NCBI RefSeq assembly: GCF_030406665.1
Contig: NZ_CP129121.1
Location: 62,001 to 126,000 of the forward strand
Origin: Halomonas halophila
GTDB taxonomy: Bacteria; Pseudomonadota; Gammaproteobacteria; Pseudomonadales; Halomonadaceae
Reading direction: 5' to 3'
Length of the DNA stretch: 64,000 nucleotides
The notes beneath the pieces are model-generated. The model did not search any database and was not told the DNA's origin. It worked only from the letters and a program-made list of their open reading frames with translations. The position numbers and the translations under genes were made by a program. Positions 49,653 through 58,295 of the stretch are shown here, in pieces; position 1 is the stretch's first letter, and each line of letters opens with the position of its first letter.

Positions 49653-50057
49653 ATGGCGGCGATGAAGGGCGCAAATGCCTACGCAAGAGTGGGGGTGGAA
49701 AGCGGTGTGAATTCCGCCAGCCCGCACAAGCTGATCGTGATGCTGTTCGATGGTGCCCTGGCAGCCATTCGTGCGGCGCGTATCCATATCGAGGCCGGCA
49801 ACACCGCGGAGAAGGGCAAGTCGATCAACAAGGCGCTGGATATCGTCAGCGGTGGCCTGGCGCCGGCCCTGGACGCCGAGCGTGGCGGCGAGATAGCAGC
49901 GAATCTGGCCTCGCTCTACGACTACATCGCCCGGCAGCTGCTGGCGGCCAATCTGCGTAATGACGTGGCCAGGCTCGACGAGGCCGAGCGCCTGCTGGGC
50001 GATATCGCCTCGGCCTGGCGCGAAATAGAGCCCCAGGCCCAGGCTGCAGGAGGCTGA
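49653..50057 (+). CDS. fliS: Flagellin export chaperone FliS
   Basis: A 134-residue helical chaperone that binds the flagellin C-terminus and keeps it unfolded for export. Family pattern: ANAYARVGVESGVNSASPHKLIVMLFDGALAAIRAARIHIEAGNTAEKGKSINKALDIVSGGLAPALDAERGGEIAANLASLYDYIARQLLAANLR in parts. Start ATG 49653 follows a GAAGGAG-type site. Followed by fliT one base later. Confidence 0.96.
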   Translation: MAAMKGANAYARVGVESGVNSASPHKLIVMLFDGALAAIRAARIHIEAGNTAEKGKSINKALDIVSGGLAPALDAERGGEIAANLASLYDYIARQLLAANLRNDVARLDEAERLLGDIASAWREIEPQAQAAGG

Positions 50058-50058
50058 G

Positions 50059-50451
50059 ATGACGAGCGCTCGCGAAGCTTCTGTGGAGGCGGTGATCGAA
50101 GGCTATCGGACGCTGCTGGAGTGTAGCGAGCGCATGCTGTTTCTGGCGCGCGAGGCCGACTGGCCGGCGCTGCTGGAACTGGAGGCTATCTACGTACAGC
50201 AGGTCGAGCATGTTTCGGAGCTGGACGCACAGCATTCATTGATGGAAGCCGGTCAGCGACGCAAGGCGATGCTTCTGGAGGGAATCCTCGAGAACGACCG
50301 GGAGATTCGTCAGCGCCTGGCTCAGCGCCGTGACGAGCTGGGCGAGCTGATCGGTACCTCGCAGCGTCAGCGCGATCTGCAACGTGCCTACGGTAGCGGC
50401 GGGGGGCGCGTCATCCCGGGTAGCACGCGACACGATCAGGGTGCGTCGTGA
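50059..50451 (+). CDS. fliT: Flagellar protein FliT
   Basis: A 130-residue helical protein of FliT type, start ATG 50059 after GGAGG. It follows fliS at once and shows IEGYRTLLECSERMLFLAREADWPALLELEAIYVQQVE and ILENDREIRQRLAQRRDELGELIG. FliT is the FliD chaperone and can bind FlhDC (family knowledge). The last 20 residues (Gly/Arg/Ser-rich) look disordered. Its stop overlaps the GTG start of fliK. Confidence 0.88.
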   Translation: MTSAREASVEAVIEGYRTLLECSERMLFLAREADWPALLELEAIYVQQVEHVSELDAQHSLMEAGQRRKAMLLEGILENDREIRQRLAQRRDELGELIGTSQRQRDLQRAYGSGGGRVIPGSTRHDQGAS

Positions 50452-51770
50452 GCGGTATCACGCCGCTGATCGATACGCTCCTGCACCAGGTGCTGGGCAA
50501 GCGGGTCGATACGCCCGCGCCTCAGCCGCTCAATCAGCCGGTCAAGCCGACCTCGCCGGCCGATGCGCCGCGGGCCTTGCACAGCGACTCACGCCTCGAT
50601 GCGCGGGCGCCCGGTCCCGTCGTCGGCGAGGTGGCTCGTGGCCAGGGGCGCGAGGCGCCTGCGCCACAGGCGCCATCTGGTGGCGCACCCGGCTCGGCCC
50701 TGACCCACTTCAGCGCCACGGCGCGTACCATTGCCGACCTGCTGGGGCGCTTCCCGGCGCCGCCGTCGGCGGTGTCGCCCGCCGCGCCGCTGCTGGCCGC
50801 CGGTGAGTCGGCCACGCCCGAGCAGCTCGCCCAGCGGCTCTCGGGCAGCATTCGCGACAGCGGCCTGTTCTACGAATCCCATCTGGCACGCTGGTATCGA
50901 GGCGACATGCCCCGCCAGCAGCTGAACCGCGAGCCGCAGATGCTGCAGCTTCTTCAGCAGCTGCGCTTCACGCCGGTGGCTTCCGCGCCGGGCGGCTCTT
51001 CCGCCGTGGCGCTGGCCACGGCCGCCGCAACGGCGGCTTCCGTGTCTGCTTCCGGCGCGCCTGCCTCCGGCAATGCTGAGGTGCTGGCCGCGCGCGTCCA
51101 GGCGCTGCAGCCGCCCGTCCCCTTCCTGATCCGAGCCGCCATGCCCCGGGGCGAGGCGCCCGTGCTGATGCCGAGCGTCGCGGCCGGGGGGAATCCCCAG
51201 GCGCCGTCGCCCGCGCCCATGATGCCCGGCACCGCGGCCACACCGGCAGGTAACGAGGTGGCGTCGGCCCGGGGGGGCGTGAGCGCCGCCGATGCGGCAC
51301 GTGCGGCTTCCGCCTCGATGGCCGATGAGGCGGCTCGTGTCGTCGAGGGGCGTCGTGAACCGGTCGCCGACGGCCTGCAGCACCTGGTGCGCCATCAGCT
51401 GGAGATGCTGGCCACCCCCCAGCTGCGCTGGGAGGGTGACGTCTGGTCCGGGGTGTTCATGGCGCTGGTGATCCAGTTGCCACACGGACGTCGCGACGGT
51501 CACCAGCAAGGCGAAGAGGGCGACGAATCGCGCCAGGACGAGTCCGGCGGATGGCGTTCCCGACTGACGCTCGAGGTGGCCGGGCTGGGGCCGCTGGAGG
51601 TCTCGCTGTGGATGCGTGAGGTGCGCCTCGATATCGACGTGCAGGTCCGTGACGCCGCCGTGAAGTCACGGCTGGAGGAAGGGCTGGAGACCCTGCGCCA
51701 GCGGTTGGCGGGGCACGGTTTCGATGACGTGCGCCTGCGTCTGACTCTGGCCGCCGAGGGGGCAGAATGA
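50448..51770 (+). CDS. fliK: Flagellar hook-length control protein
   Basis: A 440-residue protein, start GTG 50448 overlapping fliT. A long Ala/Pro/Gly-rich low-order part (about residues 20-300) is the ruler segment. The C-terminal FliK domain (DGLQHLVRHQLEMLATPQLRWEGDVWSGVFMALVIQL, SRLTLEVAGLGPLEVSLWMREVRLDIDVQVRDAAVKSRLEEGLETLRQRLAGHGF in parts) switches the export gate from hook to filament substrates. It is next to a FlhB-C homologue, its partner type. Confidence 0.9.
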   Translation: MSGITPLIDTLLHQVLGKRVDTPAPQPLNQPVKPTSPADAPRALHSDSRLDARAPGPVVGEVARGQGREAPAPQAPSGGAPGSALTHFSATARTIADLLGRFPAPPSAVSPAAPLLAAGESATPEQLAQRLSGSIRDSGLFYESHLARWYRGDMPRQQLNREPQMLQLLQQLRFTPVASAPGGSSAVALATAAATAASVSASGAPASGNAEVLAARVQALQPPVPFLIRAAMPRGEAPVLMPSVAAGGNPQAPSPAPMMPGTAATPAGNEVASARGGVSAADAARAASASMADEAARVVEGRREPVADGLQHLVRHQLEMLATPQLRWEGDVWSGVFMALVIQLPHGRRDGHQQGEEGDESRQDESGGWRSRLTLEVAGLGPLEVSLWMREVRLDIDVQVRDAAVKSRLEEGLETLRQRLAGHGFDDVRLRLTLAAEGAE

Positions 51771-52051
51771 CCGAGCGATCCCGGGAGACCCGACGCCAGG
51801 CGGTGGCGCTGGCCTATCAGGACGCCGAAGGCGCGCCGCGGGTGGTGGCCCAGGGCTATGGCGAACTGGCCGAGCGCATCGTCGAGGAAGCCCGGCGCCA
51901 GGGCGTCTACGTGCATGATTCGCCGGAGCTGGTGGGGCTGCTGATGCAGCTCGACCTGGACGAGGAGATTCCGCCGCGCCTCTATCAGGTGGTGGCCGAG
52001 CTGCTGGTCTGGGTGCGAGAACTGGCGGAGGCGCCCGGCGCCACGGAGTAG
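51767..52051 (+). CDS. FlhB C-terminal homologue (FlhX-like)
   Basis: A 94-residue soluble protein like the cytosolic domain of FlhB/EscU. It has VALAYQDAEGAPRVVAQGYGELAERIVEEARRQGVYVHDSPELVGLLMQLDLDEEIPPRLYQVVAELLVWVREL in parts. It lacks the autocleaved NPTH motif and all membrane helices. Such orphans can replace the FlhB C-terminal part in some bacteria. Overlaps fliK by 4 bp, so the two are coupled, which fits the FliK-FlhB switch. Confidence 0.88.
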   Translation: MTERSRETRRQAVALAYQDAEGAPRVVAQGYGELAERIVEEARRQGVYVHDSPELVGLLMQLDLDEEIPPRLYQVVAELLVWVRELAEAPGATE

Positions 52052-52141
52052 TGCCGCGACGGTTTCAGTCGTCGCTTTTCCGGTCGTTGAATGGCGCGAT
52101 ACCGCTTTCGATGAGCACCTTTCCAGTACTTTTTCATTAGA

Positions 52142-52155
52142 TTGATCTGGGTCAA
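52142..52155. promoter_or_regulatory. FNR/Anr-like box upstream of flhDC
   Basis: TTGATCTGGGTCAA matches TTGAT-N4-ATCAA at 9 of 10 conserved positions. It lies 6 bp upstream of a -35 in the flhD leader, about 47 bp before the inferred transcription start. Confidence 0.65.
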
Positions 52156-52160
52156 TAGCA

Positions 52161-52189
52161 TTGCGCCATTGAGCGTTGGAGACTATATG
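52161..52189 (+). promoter_or_regulatory. Sigma-70 promoter of flhDC
   Basis: TTGCGC (52161-52166), 17 bases and TATATG (52184-52189) precede flhD. The leader to the start codon at 52335 is about 140 bp, with an AT-rich stretch TTACAAAAATGAAAACAAC and an inferred regulatory role. Confidence 0.5.
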
Positions 52190-52334
52190 TTGCACATGCT
52201 CCCCATCGAGGGCAGTGTTACAAAAATGAAAACAACAGGCGCTACGCTCTGTCAGACGCAGACGATGGCTTGCCTATAACAACGAACGCGGCAAAAGACC
52301 GTGAAGTGGAATAAGTCAATAAAAGCAGGGAATT

Positions 52335-52667
52335 ATGAAAACCAATCCGCACGTCGCCGAGATTCGCGAGCTGAATCTCGGCTATCTGTTGCTCGCCCAA
52401 CGGTTGCTGCATCACGACCGCGCCGAGGCCATGTTCCGTCTCAAGATCGATGACGAAATGGCCGATCTGCTGACATCGTTGAGCGCGCAGCAGCTATCGC
52501 GCCTGGCCAGCACCAACCAGCTGTTGTGCCACTTCGGTGGTGAGAGCGCCGAGCAGCTGCGCCAGGTGGTCGACAACCCCCGTGATCAGGGGCTATCCCA
52601 TATTCACTCCTCGCTGCTGATGGCCTCGCGCTCGATGCTGTCGGAAGGAGGTGGCCATGTCGACTAA
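52335..52667 (+). CDS. flhD: Flagellar master regulator FlhD
   Basis: A 110-residue subunit of the FlhD4C2 activator of class II flagellar genes. Start ATG 52335 gives MKTNPHVAEIRELNLGYLLLAQRLL; IREINLSYLLLAQRLI-like and GGESAEQLRQVV are conserved. The stop overlaps flhC by 11 bp. The 283-bp upstream region holds the promoter and the FNR-like box. Confidence 0.96.
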   Translation: MKTNPHVAEIRELNLGYLLLAQRLLHHDRAEAMFRLKIDDEMADLLTSLSAQQLSRLASTNQLLCHFGGESAEQLRQVVDNPRDQGLSHIHSSLLMASRSMLSEGGGHVD

Positions 52668-53229
52668 GAGTCTGCTGGAGGAGTTGGAACAGGTGCAGCT
52701 CGCCATCGACCTGATCGAGCTGGGCGCCCGCCTCCAGGTGCTCGAGACCGAGACCGACCTCAGTCGTGCCCGGCTGATCCGGCTGTTCAAGGAGGTGCGC
52801 GGCATGTCGCCGCCCAAGGGCATGCTGCCGTTCTCCACGGACTGGTTCATCACCTGGATGCCCAACGTCCACTCCTCGCTGTTCTACAACATCTATCGGC
52901 GTCTGCTCGAGGATCTCGGCTGTCAGCGCATGGAGGCCTTCATCAAGGCCTATCGGCTGTACCTGGAGCAGGTGGCGATCGACGATGCCGAGGCCGTGTT
53001 GGGGCTGACCCGGGCCTGGACCCTGGTGCGCTTCTTCGAGAGCGACCAGCTCCAGCTCTCCGAGTGCGGCCGCTGCCACGGCCACTTCGTGGCCCATGCC
53101 CACAGCCCCTCCCACGACTATGTCTGCGGGATCTGTCAGCCGCCCTCCCGGGCCGGCAAGACTCGCAAGCGACGCGACCAGGCGGCGGCCGCCGATGCCG
53201 CATCGGCCAAGGTCGTACGCCAGGCCTGA
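52657..53229 (+). CDS. flhC: Flagellar master regulator FlhC
   Basis: A 190-residue partner of FlhD. I take ATG 52657, right behind GGAGGTGG. The DNA-binding part (LARARLIRLFKEVRGMSPPKGMLPFSTDWF) is followed by the zinc ligands in ECGRCHGHF and VCGICQPP (four Cys). The C-terminal tail is basic and Ala-rich. It overlaps flhD by 11 bp. A hairpin and a FliA promoter follow. Confidence 0.96.
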   Translation: MSTKSLLEELEQVQLAIDLIELGARLQVLETETDLSRARLIRLFKEVRGMSPPKGMLPFSTDWFITWMPNVHSSLFYNIYRRLLEDLGCQRMEAFIKAYRLYLEQVAIDDAEAVLGLTRAWTLVRFFESDQLQLSECGRCHGHFVAHAHSPSHDYVCGICQPPSRAGKTRKRRDQAAAADAASAKVVRQA

Positions 53230-53238
53230 GGCCGCTCG

Positions 53239-53264
53239 CCGGAGCGGGTATCTTCCCGCTCCGG
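53239..53264 (+). terminator. Terminator after flhC
   Basis: CCGGAGCGGG (53239-53248) and CCCGCTCCGG (53255-53264) are exact 10-base arms around TATCTT, followed by a T/C-rich tail. It separates flhDC from the motA unit. Confidence 0.8.
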
Positions 53265-53290
53265 CATCAACATTCTTTCTCCTCTTCCCC

Positions 53291-53318
53291 TCAAGTCCCC
53301 GTCGATTCCGGCCGATAA
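53291..53318 (+). promoter_or_regulatory. FliA (sigma-28) promoter for motA-motB-cheA-cheW
   Basis: TCAAGTCC (53291-53298) and a perfect GCCGATAA -10 (53311-53318), with a 12-base spacer. It precedes motA by 44 bp and is placed like the mocha promoter of enteric bacteria. Confidence 0.78.
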
Positions 53319-53362
53319 CCTTCGTCAGCAACATCATTCACGTGTCGGCGAAGGAACTCGTT

Positions 53363-54235
53363 GTGCTGATCCTCATTGGTTATCTGGTTGTCCTGATCAC
53401 GGTCTTCGGCGGCTTCGTGCTGGCCGGCGGCAGCCTTGGCCCACTTTTCCAGCCCACCGAGCTGCTGATGATCGGCGGCGGCGGTCTCGGCGCCTTCATC
53501 GCCGCCAACAACGGCAAGGCACTCAAGGCCTCGTTTCGCATCCTGCCGCGACTGCGCCGCTCCAAGAAGTACGACAAGGCGTTGTACATGGAGCTGATGG
53601 CGCTGCAGTACAAGCTGCTCGCCAAGATCCGCCGCGACGGCATGCTGGGCATCGAGCGCGATATCGACAATCCCCAGGAGAGCGCGCTGTTCAACGAGCA
53701 TCCCAAGGTGCTCGCCGACCCGACCATCATGACCTTCCTCACCGACTATCTGCGCCTGATGGTCAGCGGCAGCATGGACCCCATGGAGATCGACGAGCTG
53801 ATGCTCCATGAGATCGAGGCCTTCGAGCAGGAGGCGCACATCCCCGCCGATGCCATCCACAAGGTCGGCGATGCCATGCCCGCCTTCGGCATCGTCGCGG
53901 CGGTGATGGGCGTGGTGAAGGCGCTCAGCGCCTCCAACGCCGACCCCGAGCAGATGGGCGTGATGATCGCCCATGCGCTGGTCGGCACCTTCCTCGGCAT
54001 CCTGCTCGGCTACGGCTTCATCCTGCCGCTGTCGAGCCGCATCGAGCGTCAGACCAAGGAGGTCGAGAAGGTGCTGCAGTGCATGCGCGTGACCCTGCTG
54101 GCCAGCCTGCACGGCTATGCGCCTCAGCTGGCGGTGGAGTTCGGCCGCAAGGCGCTGCACAGCCAGGAGCGTCCCGGCTTCAGCGAGCTCGAGGAATACG
54201 TGCGTGAATCCAAGGCGGGTGTGGGCAGCGCATGA
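53363..54235 (+). CDS. motA: Flagellar motor stator protein MotA
   Basis: A 290-residue inner-membrane stator part. I take the GTG at 53363, six bases after AAGGAA; it gives MLILIGYLVVLITVFGGFVLAGG, the normal MotA start. Four helices are present with a large cytosolic loop holding the charged residues (KYDKALYMELMALQYKLLAKIRRDG) that touch FliG. The Pro-containing helix GDAMPAFGIVAAVMGVVKAL is conserved. The ATG of motB overlaps its stop. Confidence 0.95.
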   Translation: MLILIGYLVVLITVFGGFVLAGGSLGPLFQPTELLMIGGGGLGAFIAANNGKALKASFRILPRLRRSKKYDKALYMELMALQYKLLAKIRRDGMLGIERDIDNPQESALFNEHPKVLADPTIMTFLTDYLRLMVSGSMDPMEIDELMLHEIEAFEQEAHIPADAIHKVGDAMPAFGIVAAVMGVVKALSASNADPEQMGVMIAHALVGTFLGILLGYGFILPLSSRIERQTKEVEKVLQCMRVTLLASLHGYAPQLAVEFGRKALHSQERPGFSELEEYVRESKAGVGSA

Positions 54236-55191
54236 GTCAGGGGGACAATCGCCGGCCGATCATCATTCGGCGCAAGAAGGTCGTTCAGGGCCATCATGGT
54301 GGCAGCTGGAAGATCGCCCTGGCGGACTTCATGACCGCCCTGATGGCGCTGTTCCTGGTGATGTGGATCCTCTCCACCTCCAGCCCCGAGCAGCGCGAGG
54401 GCGTGGCCGACTACTTCAGCACGCCGCTGGTGGCGGCGATCACCAGCGGCGACAGGTCCGCCGTCAGCCAGAACGTGATTCCCGGCGGCGGGCCCGATCC
54501 GACCTATCAGGAAGGCGAGCGTGCGCGCATCGACCTGCGTCAGCAGACCCGCCCCAGCGAGCGGCAGCGCCGCGCCTTCCGCGATCTGCAGCGGCGCATC
54601 GAGGCGGCGATCGAGGCCGATCCGGACCTCAAGGAGCTGCGCGACCAGCTGCGCTTCGACATGACGCCCGAGGGGCTGCGCATCCAGCTGCTGGACAACG
54701 AGCAGCGGCCCATGTTCGAGCTCGGCAGCGCCCGGGTGGCGCCCTACATGCACGATCTGCTCTACCTGATCGCGCCGCTGCTCAACGAGCTGGACAACGA
54801 CCTGAGCATCAGCGGCCACACCGACAGTCTGGCCTATCTCAACGGCCAGCGCGGCTACGGCAACTGGGAGCTGTCCTCCGCCCGCGCCAACGCCTCACGC
54901 CGCGAGCTGGTGGCTGGCGGGCTGGATGCCGACAGGCTGCTGCGCGTGGCGGGCTTCGCCGATCAGGTGACGATGCCCGACACCGTGCCGAGCGACCCGA
55001 TCAACCGGCGCATCGAGCTGCTGGTGCTGTTCGAGGTCGTGTCCGAGCGCATTCGCTCGCCGCGGGTGGTCGATGGAATCGGCCTGCCGTCAACGCTGGG
55101 CGGCGGCCGCCAGCCGTCGCCCGACGAATCGCCGATGGAGCGTTTCAACCAACGACTCAACGAGGCCCTGGGCCCGGCATCATCGCCCTGA
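54232..55191 (+). CDS. motB: Flagellar motor stator protein MotB
   Basis: A 319-residue stator part anchored in the envelope. The membrane helix LADFMTALMALFLVMWILST carries the proton-binding Asp. The OmpA-like peptidoglycan-binding domain (FELGSARVAPYMHDLLYLI ... ISGHTDSLAYL ... NWELSSARANASRREL) follows. Sequence alone does not tell proton from sodium use. It is coupled to motA and lies 31 bp before cheA. Confidence 0.95.
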   Translation: MSQGDNRRPIIIRRKKVVQGHHGGSWKIALADFMTALMALFLVMWILSTSSPEQREGVADYFSTPLVAAITSGDRSAVSQNVIPGGGPDPTYQEGERARIDLRQQTRPSERQRRAFRDLQRRIEAAIEADPDLKELRDQLRFDMTPEGLRIQLLDNEQRPMFELGSARVAPYMHDLLYLIAPLLNELDNDLSISGHTDSLAYLNGQRGYGNWELSSARANASRRELVAGGLDADRLLRVAGFADQVTMPDTVPSDPINRRIELLVLFEVVSERIRSPRVVDGIGLPSTLGGGRQPSPDESPMERFNQRLNEALGPASSP

Positions 55192-55222
55192 GAGGCGCCA
55201 TACACCCTGGGTAGGGAACCGC

Positions 55223-57595
55223 ATGGATATCACCGATTTCTATGACACCTTCTTCGAGGAGGCCGAGGAGCTGCTGGCCGACATGGAGCGCCATCTCCTC
55301 GAGCTCGACGTCGATGATCCGGACGCCGAGCAGCTCAACGCCATCTTCCGGGCGGCACACTCGATCAAGGGTGGCGCCGGCACCTTCGGCTTCGACGTCC
55401 TGCAGCGGACCACGCACCTGTTCGAGAACCTGCTGGATCACGCGCGCCAGGGCGAGCTGACGCTGCGCCGGGATATCGTCGACACCTTTCTGGAAACCAA
55501 GGACATGCTGCACGACCAGATGGACGCCTATCGCAACGGCGACGAGCCCGATCAGGAGGCCTTCGCCCGCATCTGCGAGACCCTCAAGCGCCTGGCGCTG
55601 GAGGAGATCGGCCAGTCGCTGGACGGCGGCGAACCCGCCCCCAAGGCCGCCGAGCCGGCACCTGCTCCGGCCCCCGAGCCCGCCCCTGAGACCGCTTTTG
55701 AGACCAAGCCGGCGCCCGCCGAGGCGCCGTCCCAGGAGGGCGAGAGCCGCCTGACGGTCTCGCTGCTCAACGTCGGCGACGAGAATCGCGCCCTGCTGGT
55801 GGAGGAGCTCGAGCAGCTCGGCACCATCGAGTCGCAGGCGGGCGACGCGGCCTGCTATCGCGTCACGCTGGCCACCTCGGTGAGCGCCGAGGACATCGAG
55901 GCGGTGATGTGCTTCATCGTCGAGCCCGACCAGCTCAAGATCGAAACCGCGGAGGCCGAGACGAATGATGCATCGGCCGCCGGCGAGCGCCGGCTGGTCG
56001 TGTCGTTGCTCAAGGTCGGCGACAAGGACCGCGACCAGCTGCTGGAGGAGCTCGGGCAGCTCGGCACCGTCGAGGGGCAGTCGGGCGACGCGGCCTGCTA
56101 TCGGGTGACGCTCTCCACCTCGGTCAGCGTCGAGGACATCGAGGCGGTGATGGGCTTCATCGTCGATGCCGATCAGCTGAAGATCGAGCGGGAGGCCGAG
56201 TCGGCGCCCGCGGCACCGGCCGCCTCCGAAACGCCGGCGGCGACCGAGCCGGAAGCCTCCGGCCAGGACGCGCCGCAGCCGGCGGCGAAGCCCAAGGCAG
56301 AGAAGCCCAAGGCGGCGAAAGCCGACAAGCCCAAGTCGAAGGCCAAGTCCGGTGGCGGCGAGTCCTCCTCGATCCGCGTCTCGGTGGAGAAGGTCGACCA
56401 GATCATCAACCTGGTCGGTGAGCTGATCATCACCCAATCGATGCTCGACCAGACCGTCAGCGAGCTTGACAACGTCAACCACAGCGGCCTGCACAACGGC
56501 ATGAACCTGCTGCAGCGCAACGCCCGCGACCTGCAGGAAGCGGTGATGTCGGTGCGCATGATCCCGATGGATTTCGTCTTCAGTCGCTTCCCCCGCGTGG
56601 TGCGCGAGACCGCCGGCAAGCTGGGCAAGGACATCGAACTGGTCACCGAGGGCGCGGCGACGGAGCTCGACAAGAGCCTTACCGAGCGCATCATCGACCC
56701 GCTCACCCATCTGGTGCGCAACAGCCTGGACCACGGCATCGAGTCGCCGGACGCCCGCGAGGCCGCCGGCAAGCCGCGCACCGGCAAGCTGACGCTCTCG
56801 GCCAAGCACCAGGGCGGCAACATCCTGATCGAGGTGATCGACGACGGCGGCGGCCTGAACCGCGAGAAGATCCTCGCCAAGGCGCGGGAGAGCGAGCTCA
56901 GCGTCTCCGACAGCATGAGCGACGACGAGGTCTGGCAGCTGATCTTCGCCCCGGGTTTCTCCACCGCCCAGGAGGTCAGCGACGTCTCCGGCCGCGGCGT
57001 GGGCATGGACGTGGTCAAGCGCAACATTCAGGGCATGGGTGGCAACGTCCAGATCATGTCCACCCCCGGGGAAGGCACCACCATTCGCATCGTGCTGCCG
57101 CTGACCCTGGCGATCCTCGACGGCATGTCGATCAAGGTCGGCGACGAGGTGTTCATCCTGCCGCTGTCCGCGGTGCTGGAGTCGCTGCAGCCGAGCCCCG
57201 ACGACCTCTACGCCATGGCCGGGGACGACGTGGTGCTCAAGGTGCGCGACGAATACCTGCCGGTGGTGCCCGTGCACGAGGCGCTGGACGTCACCGGCGC
57301 CAAGACCGAGCTGGCCGAGACCATTGCCGTGATCGTCCAGGGCGAGGGCCGCCGCTACGCGCTGCTGGTGGATGAGCTGGTTGGCCAGCAGCAGGTGGTG
57401 GTGAAGAACCTCGAGACCAACTATCGCAAGGTGCCCGGCGTGTCCGCGGCGACCATCCTCGGCGATGGCAGCGTGGCGCTGATCCTCGACATCACCGATC
57501 TGCACCGTCTCAACCGAGCCAAGAAGGAGGCGCGGCGCGACGCCCGTCCCGCCGTCTCCACGACCCTGAATCCCAAGGAGGTAGAGCCGTCATGA
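55223..57595 (+). CDS. cheA: Chemotaxis histidine kinase CheA with two tandem P2 domains
   Basis: A 790-residue kinase, longer than E. coli CheA (654). P1 (residues 1-130) has the phospho-His in IFRAAHSIKGGAG (His46). Two P2 domains follow (about residues 174-241 and 255-322), each reading RLxVSLLxVGD...YRVTL...DIEAVMxFIVxxDQLKIE; E. coli has one. A Pro/Ala/Lys-rich linker leads to the P3 dimer domain (VDQIINLVGELIITQSML), the P4 kinase (HLVRNSLDHGIESP, IDDGGGLNREKI, GRGVGMDVVKRNI) and the P5 CheW-like end. Duplication of P2 is likely recent because the two copies are very similar. Confidence 0.96.
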   Translation: MDITDFYDTFFEEAEELLADMERHLLELDVDDPDAEQLNAIFRAAHSIKGGAGTFGFDVLQRTTHLFENLLDHARQGELTLRRDIVDTFLETKDMLHDQMDAYRNGDEPDQEAFARICETLKRLALEEIGQSLDGGEPAPKAAEPAPAPAPEPAPETAFETKPAPAEAPSQEGESRLTVSLLNVGDENRALLVEELEQLGTIESQAGDAACYRVTLATSVSAEDIEAVMCFIVEPDQLKIETAEAETNDASAAGERRLVVSLLKVGDKDRDQLLEELGQLGTVEGQSGDAACYRVTLSTSVSVEDIEAVMGFIVDADQLKIEREAESAPAAPAASETPAATEPEASGQDAPQPAAKPKAEKPKAAKADKPKSKAKSGGGESSSIRVSVEKVDQIINLVGELIITQSMLDQTVSELDNVNHSGLHNGMNLLQRNARDLQEAVMSVRMIPMDFVFSRFPRVVRETAGKLGKDIELVTEGAATELDKSLTERIIDPLTHLVRNSLDHGIESPDAREAAGKPRTGKLTLSAKHQGGNILIEVIDDGGGLNREKILAKARESELSVSDSMSDDEVWQLIFAPGFSTAQEVSDVSGRGVGMDVVKRNIQGMGGNVQIMSTPGEGTTIRIVLPLTLAILDGMSIKVGDEVFILPLSAVLESLQPSPDDLYAMAGDDVVLKVRDEYLPVVPVHEALDVTGAKTELAETIAVIVQGEGRRYALLVDELVGQQQVVVKNLETNYRKVPGVSAATILGDGSVALILDITDLHRLNRAKKEARRDARPAVSTTLNPKEVEPS

Positions 57596-58089
57596 GCATC
57601 GAGACCACCGAAGCGGCCCTGGCCGCCACCGAGGCCGAAAACCGCGAATTCCTGGTGTTTTCGCTGGGCGACGAGGAATACGCCATCGATATCCTCAAGG
57701 TGCAGGAGATCCGCGGCTACGAGAACGTCACCCGCATCGCCAACGCCCCCGAATTCATCAAGGGCGTGACCAATCTGCGCGGTGTGATCGTGCCGATCGT
57801 CGACCTGCGCATCAAGTTCCATCTGGAGAACGTCGAGTACGGCGGCCAGACCGTGGTGATCGTGCTCAACGTCGGCGAGCGCATCGTCGGCATCGTGGTC
57901 GACGGCGTCTCCGACGTCATGACCCTGACGCCCGAGCAGATCAAGCCGGCGCCGGAGTTCGGCGTGACCCTGTCCTCCGACTTCCTCAGCGGCCTCGGCA
58001 GCCTCGAGGACCGCATGCTGGTGCTGGTGGACATCGACAAGCTGCTGACCAGCCAGGAGATGGCCCTGGTCGACAGCGTGAGCGAATAA
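57592..58089 (+). CDS. cheW: Chemotaxis coupling protein CheW
   Basis: A 165-residue scaffold linking receptors to CheA. The SH3-like fold motifs are present: FLVFSLGDEEYAIDILKVQEIRGYENVTRIANAPEFIKGVTNLRGVIVPIVDLRIKF in parts. It overlaps the cheA stop by 4 bp. Length is standard. Confidence 0.97.
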   Translation: MSIETTEAALAATEAENREFLVFSLGDEEYAIDILKVQEIRGYENVTRIANAPEFIKGVTNLRGVIVPIVDLRIKFHLENVEYGGQTVVIVLNVGERIVGIVVDGVSDVMTLTPEQIKPAPEFGVTLSSDFLSGLGSLEDRMLVLVDIDKLLTSQEMALVDSVSE

Positions 58090-58295
58090 GCCGGCACGTT
58101 CGGGCGCTCACGGCGGGAGGCGACGCGCCCGGCGTGCCGGACCATCGCGAGCAGGCTGTCATCACGTTCCTGGGCGCTGCGCTTGGCGCCCAGGCACCGA
58201 CATCCTCGCGCCGCCTCGTGCCCGGCGCTCGTCTGCCATCCCCGGCAAGCAAGCCGCGCTCTGCCAATAACAACACACCCGACAAGAGGTGACGC

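Noticed and set aside
58244..58270. FliA promoter before the receptor at 58296
   Set aside because: GCCAATAA is present but no -35 at 11-12 bases upstream; the gene may be read from the motA promoter.
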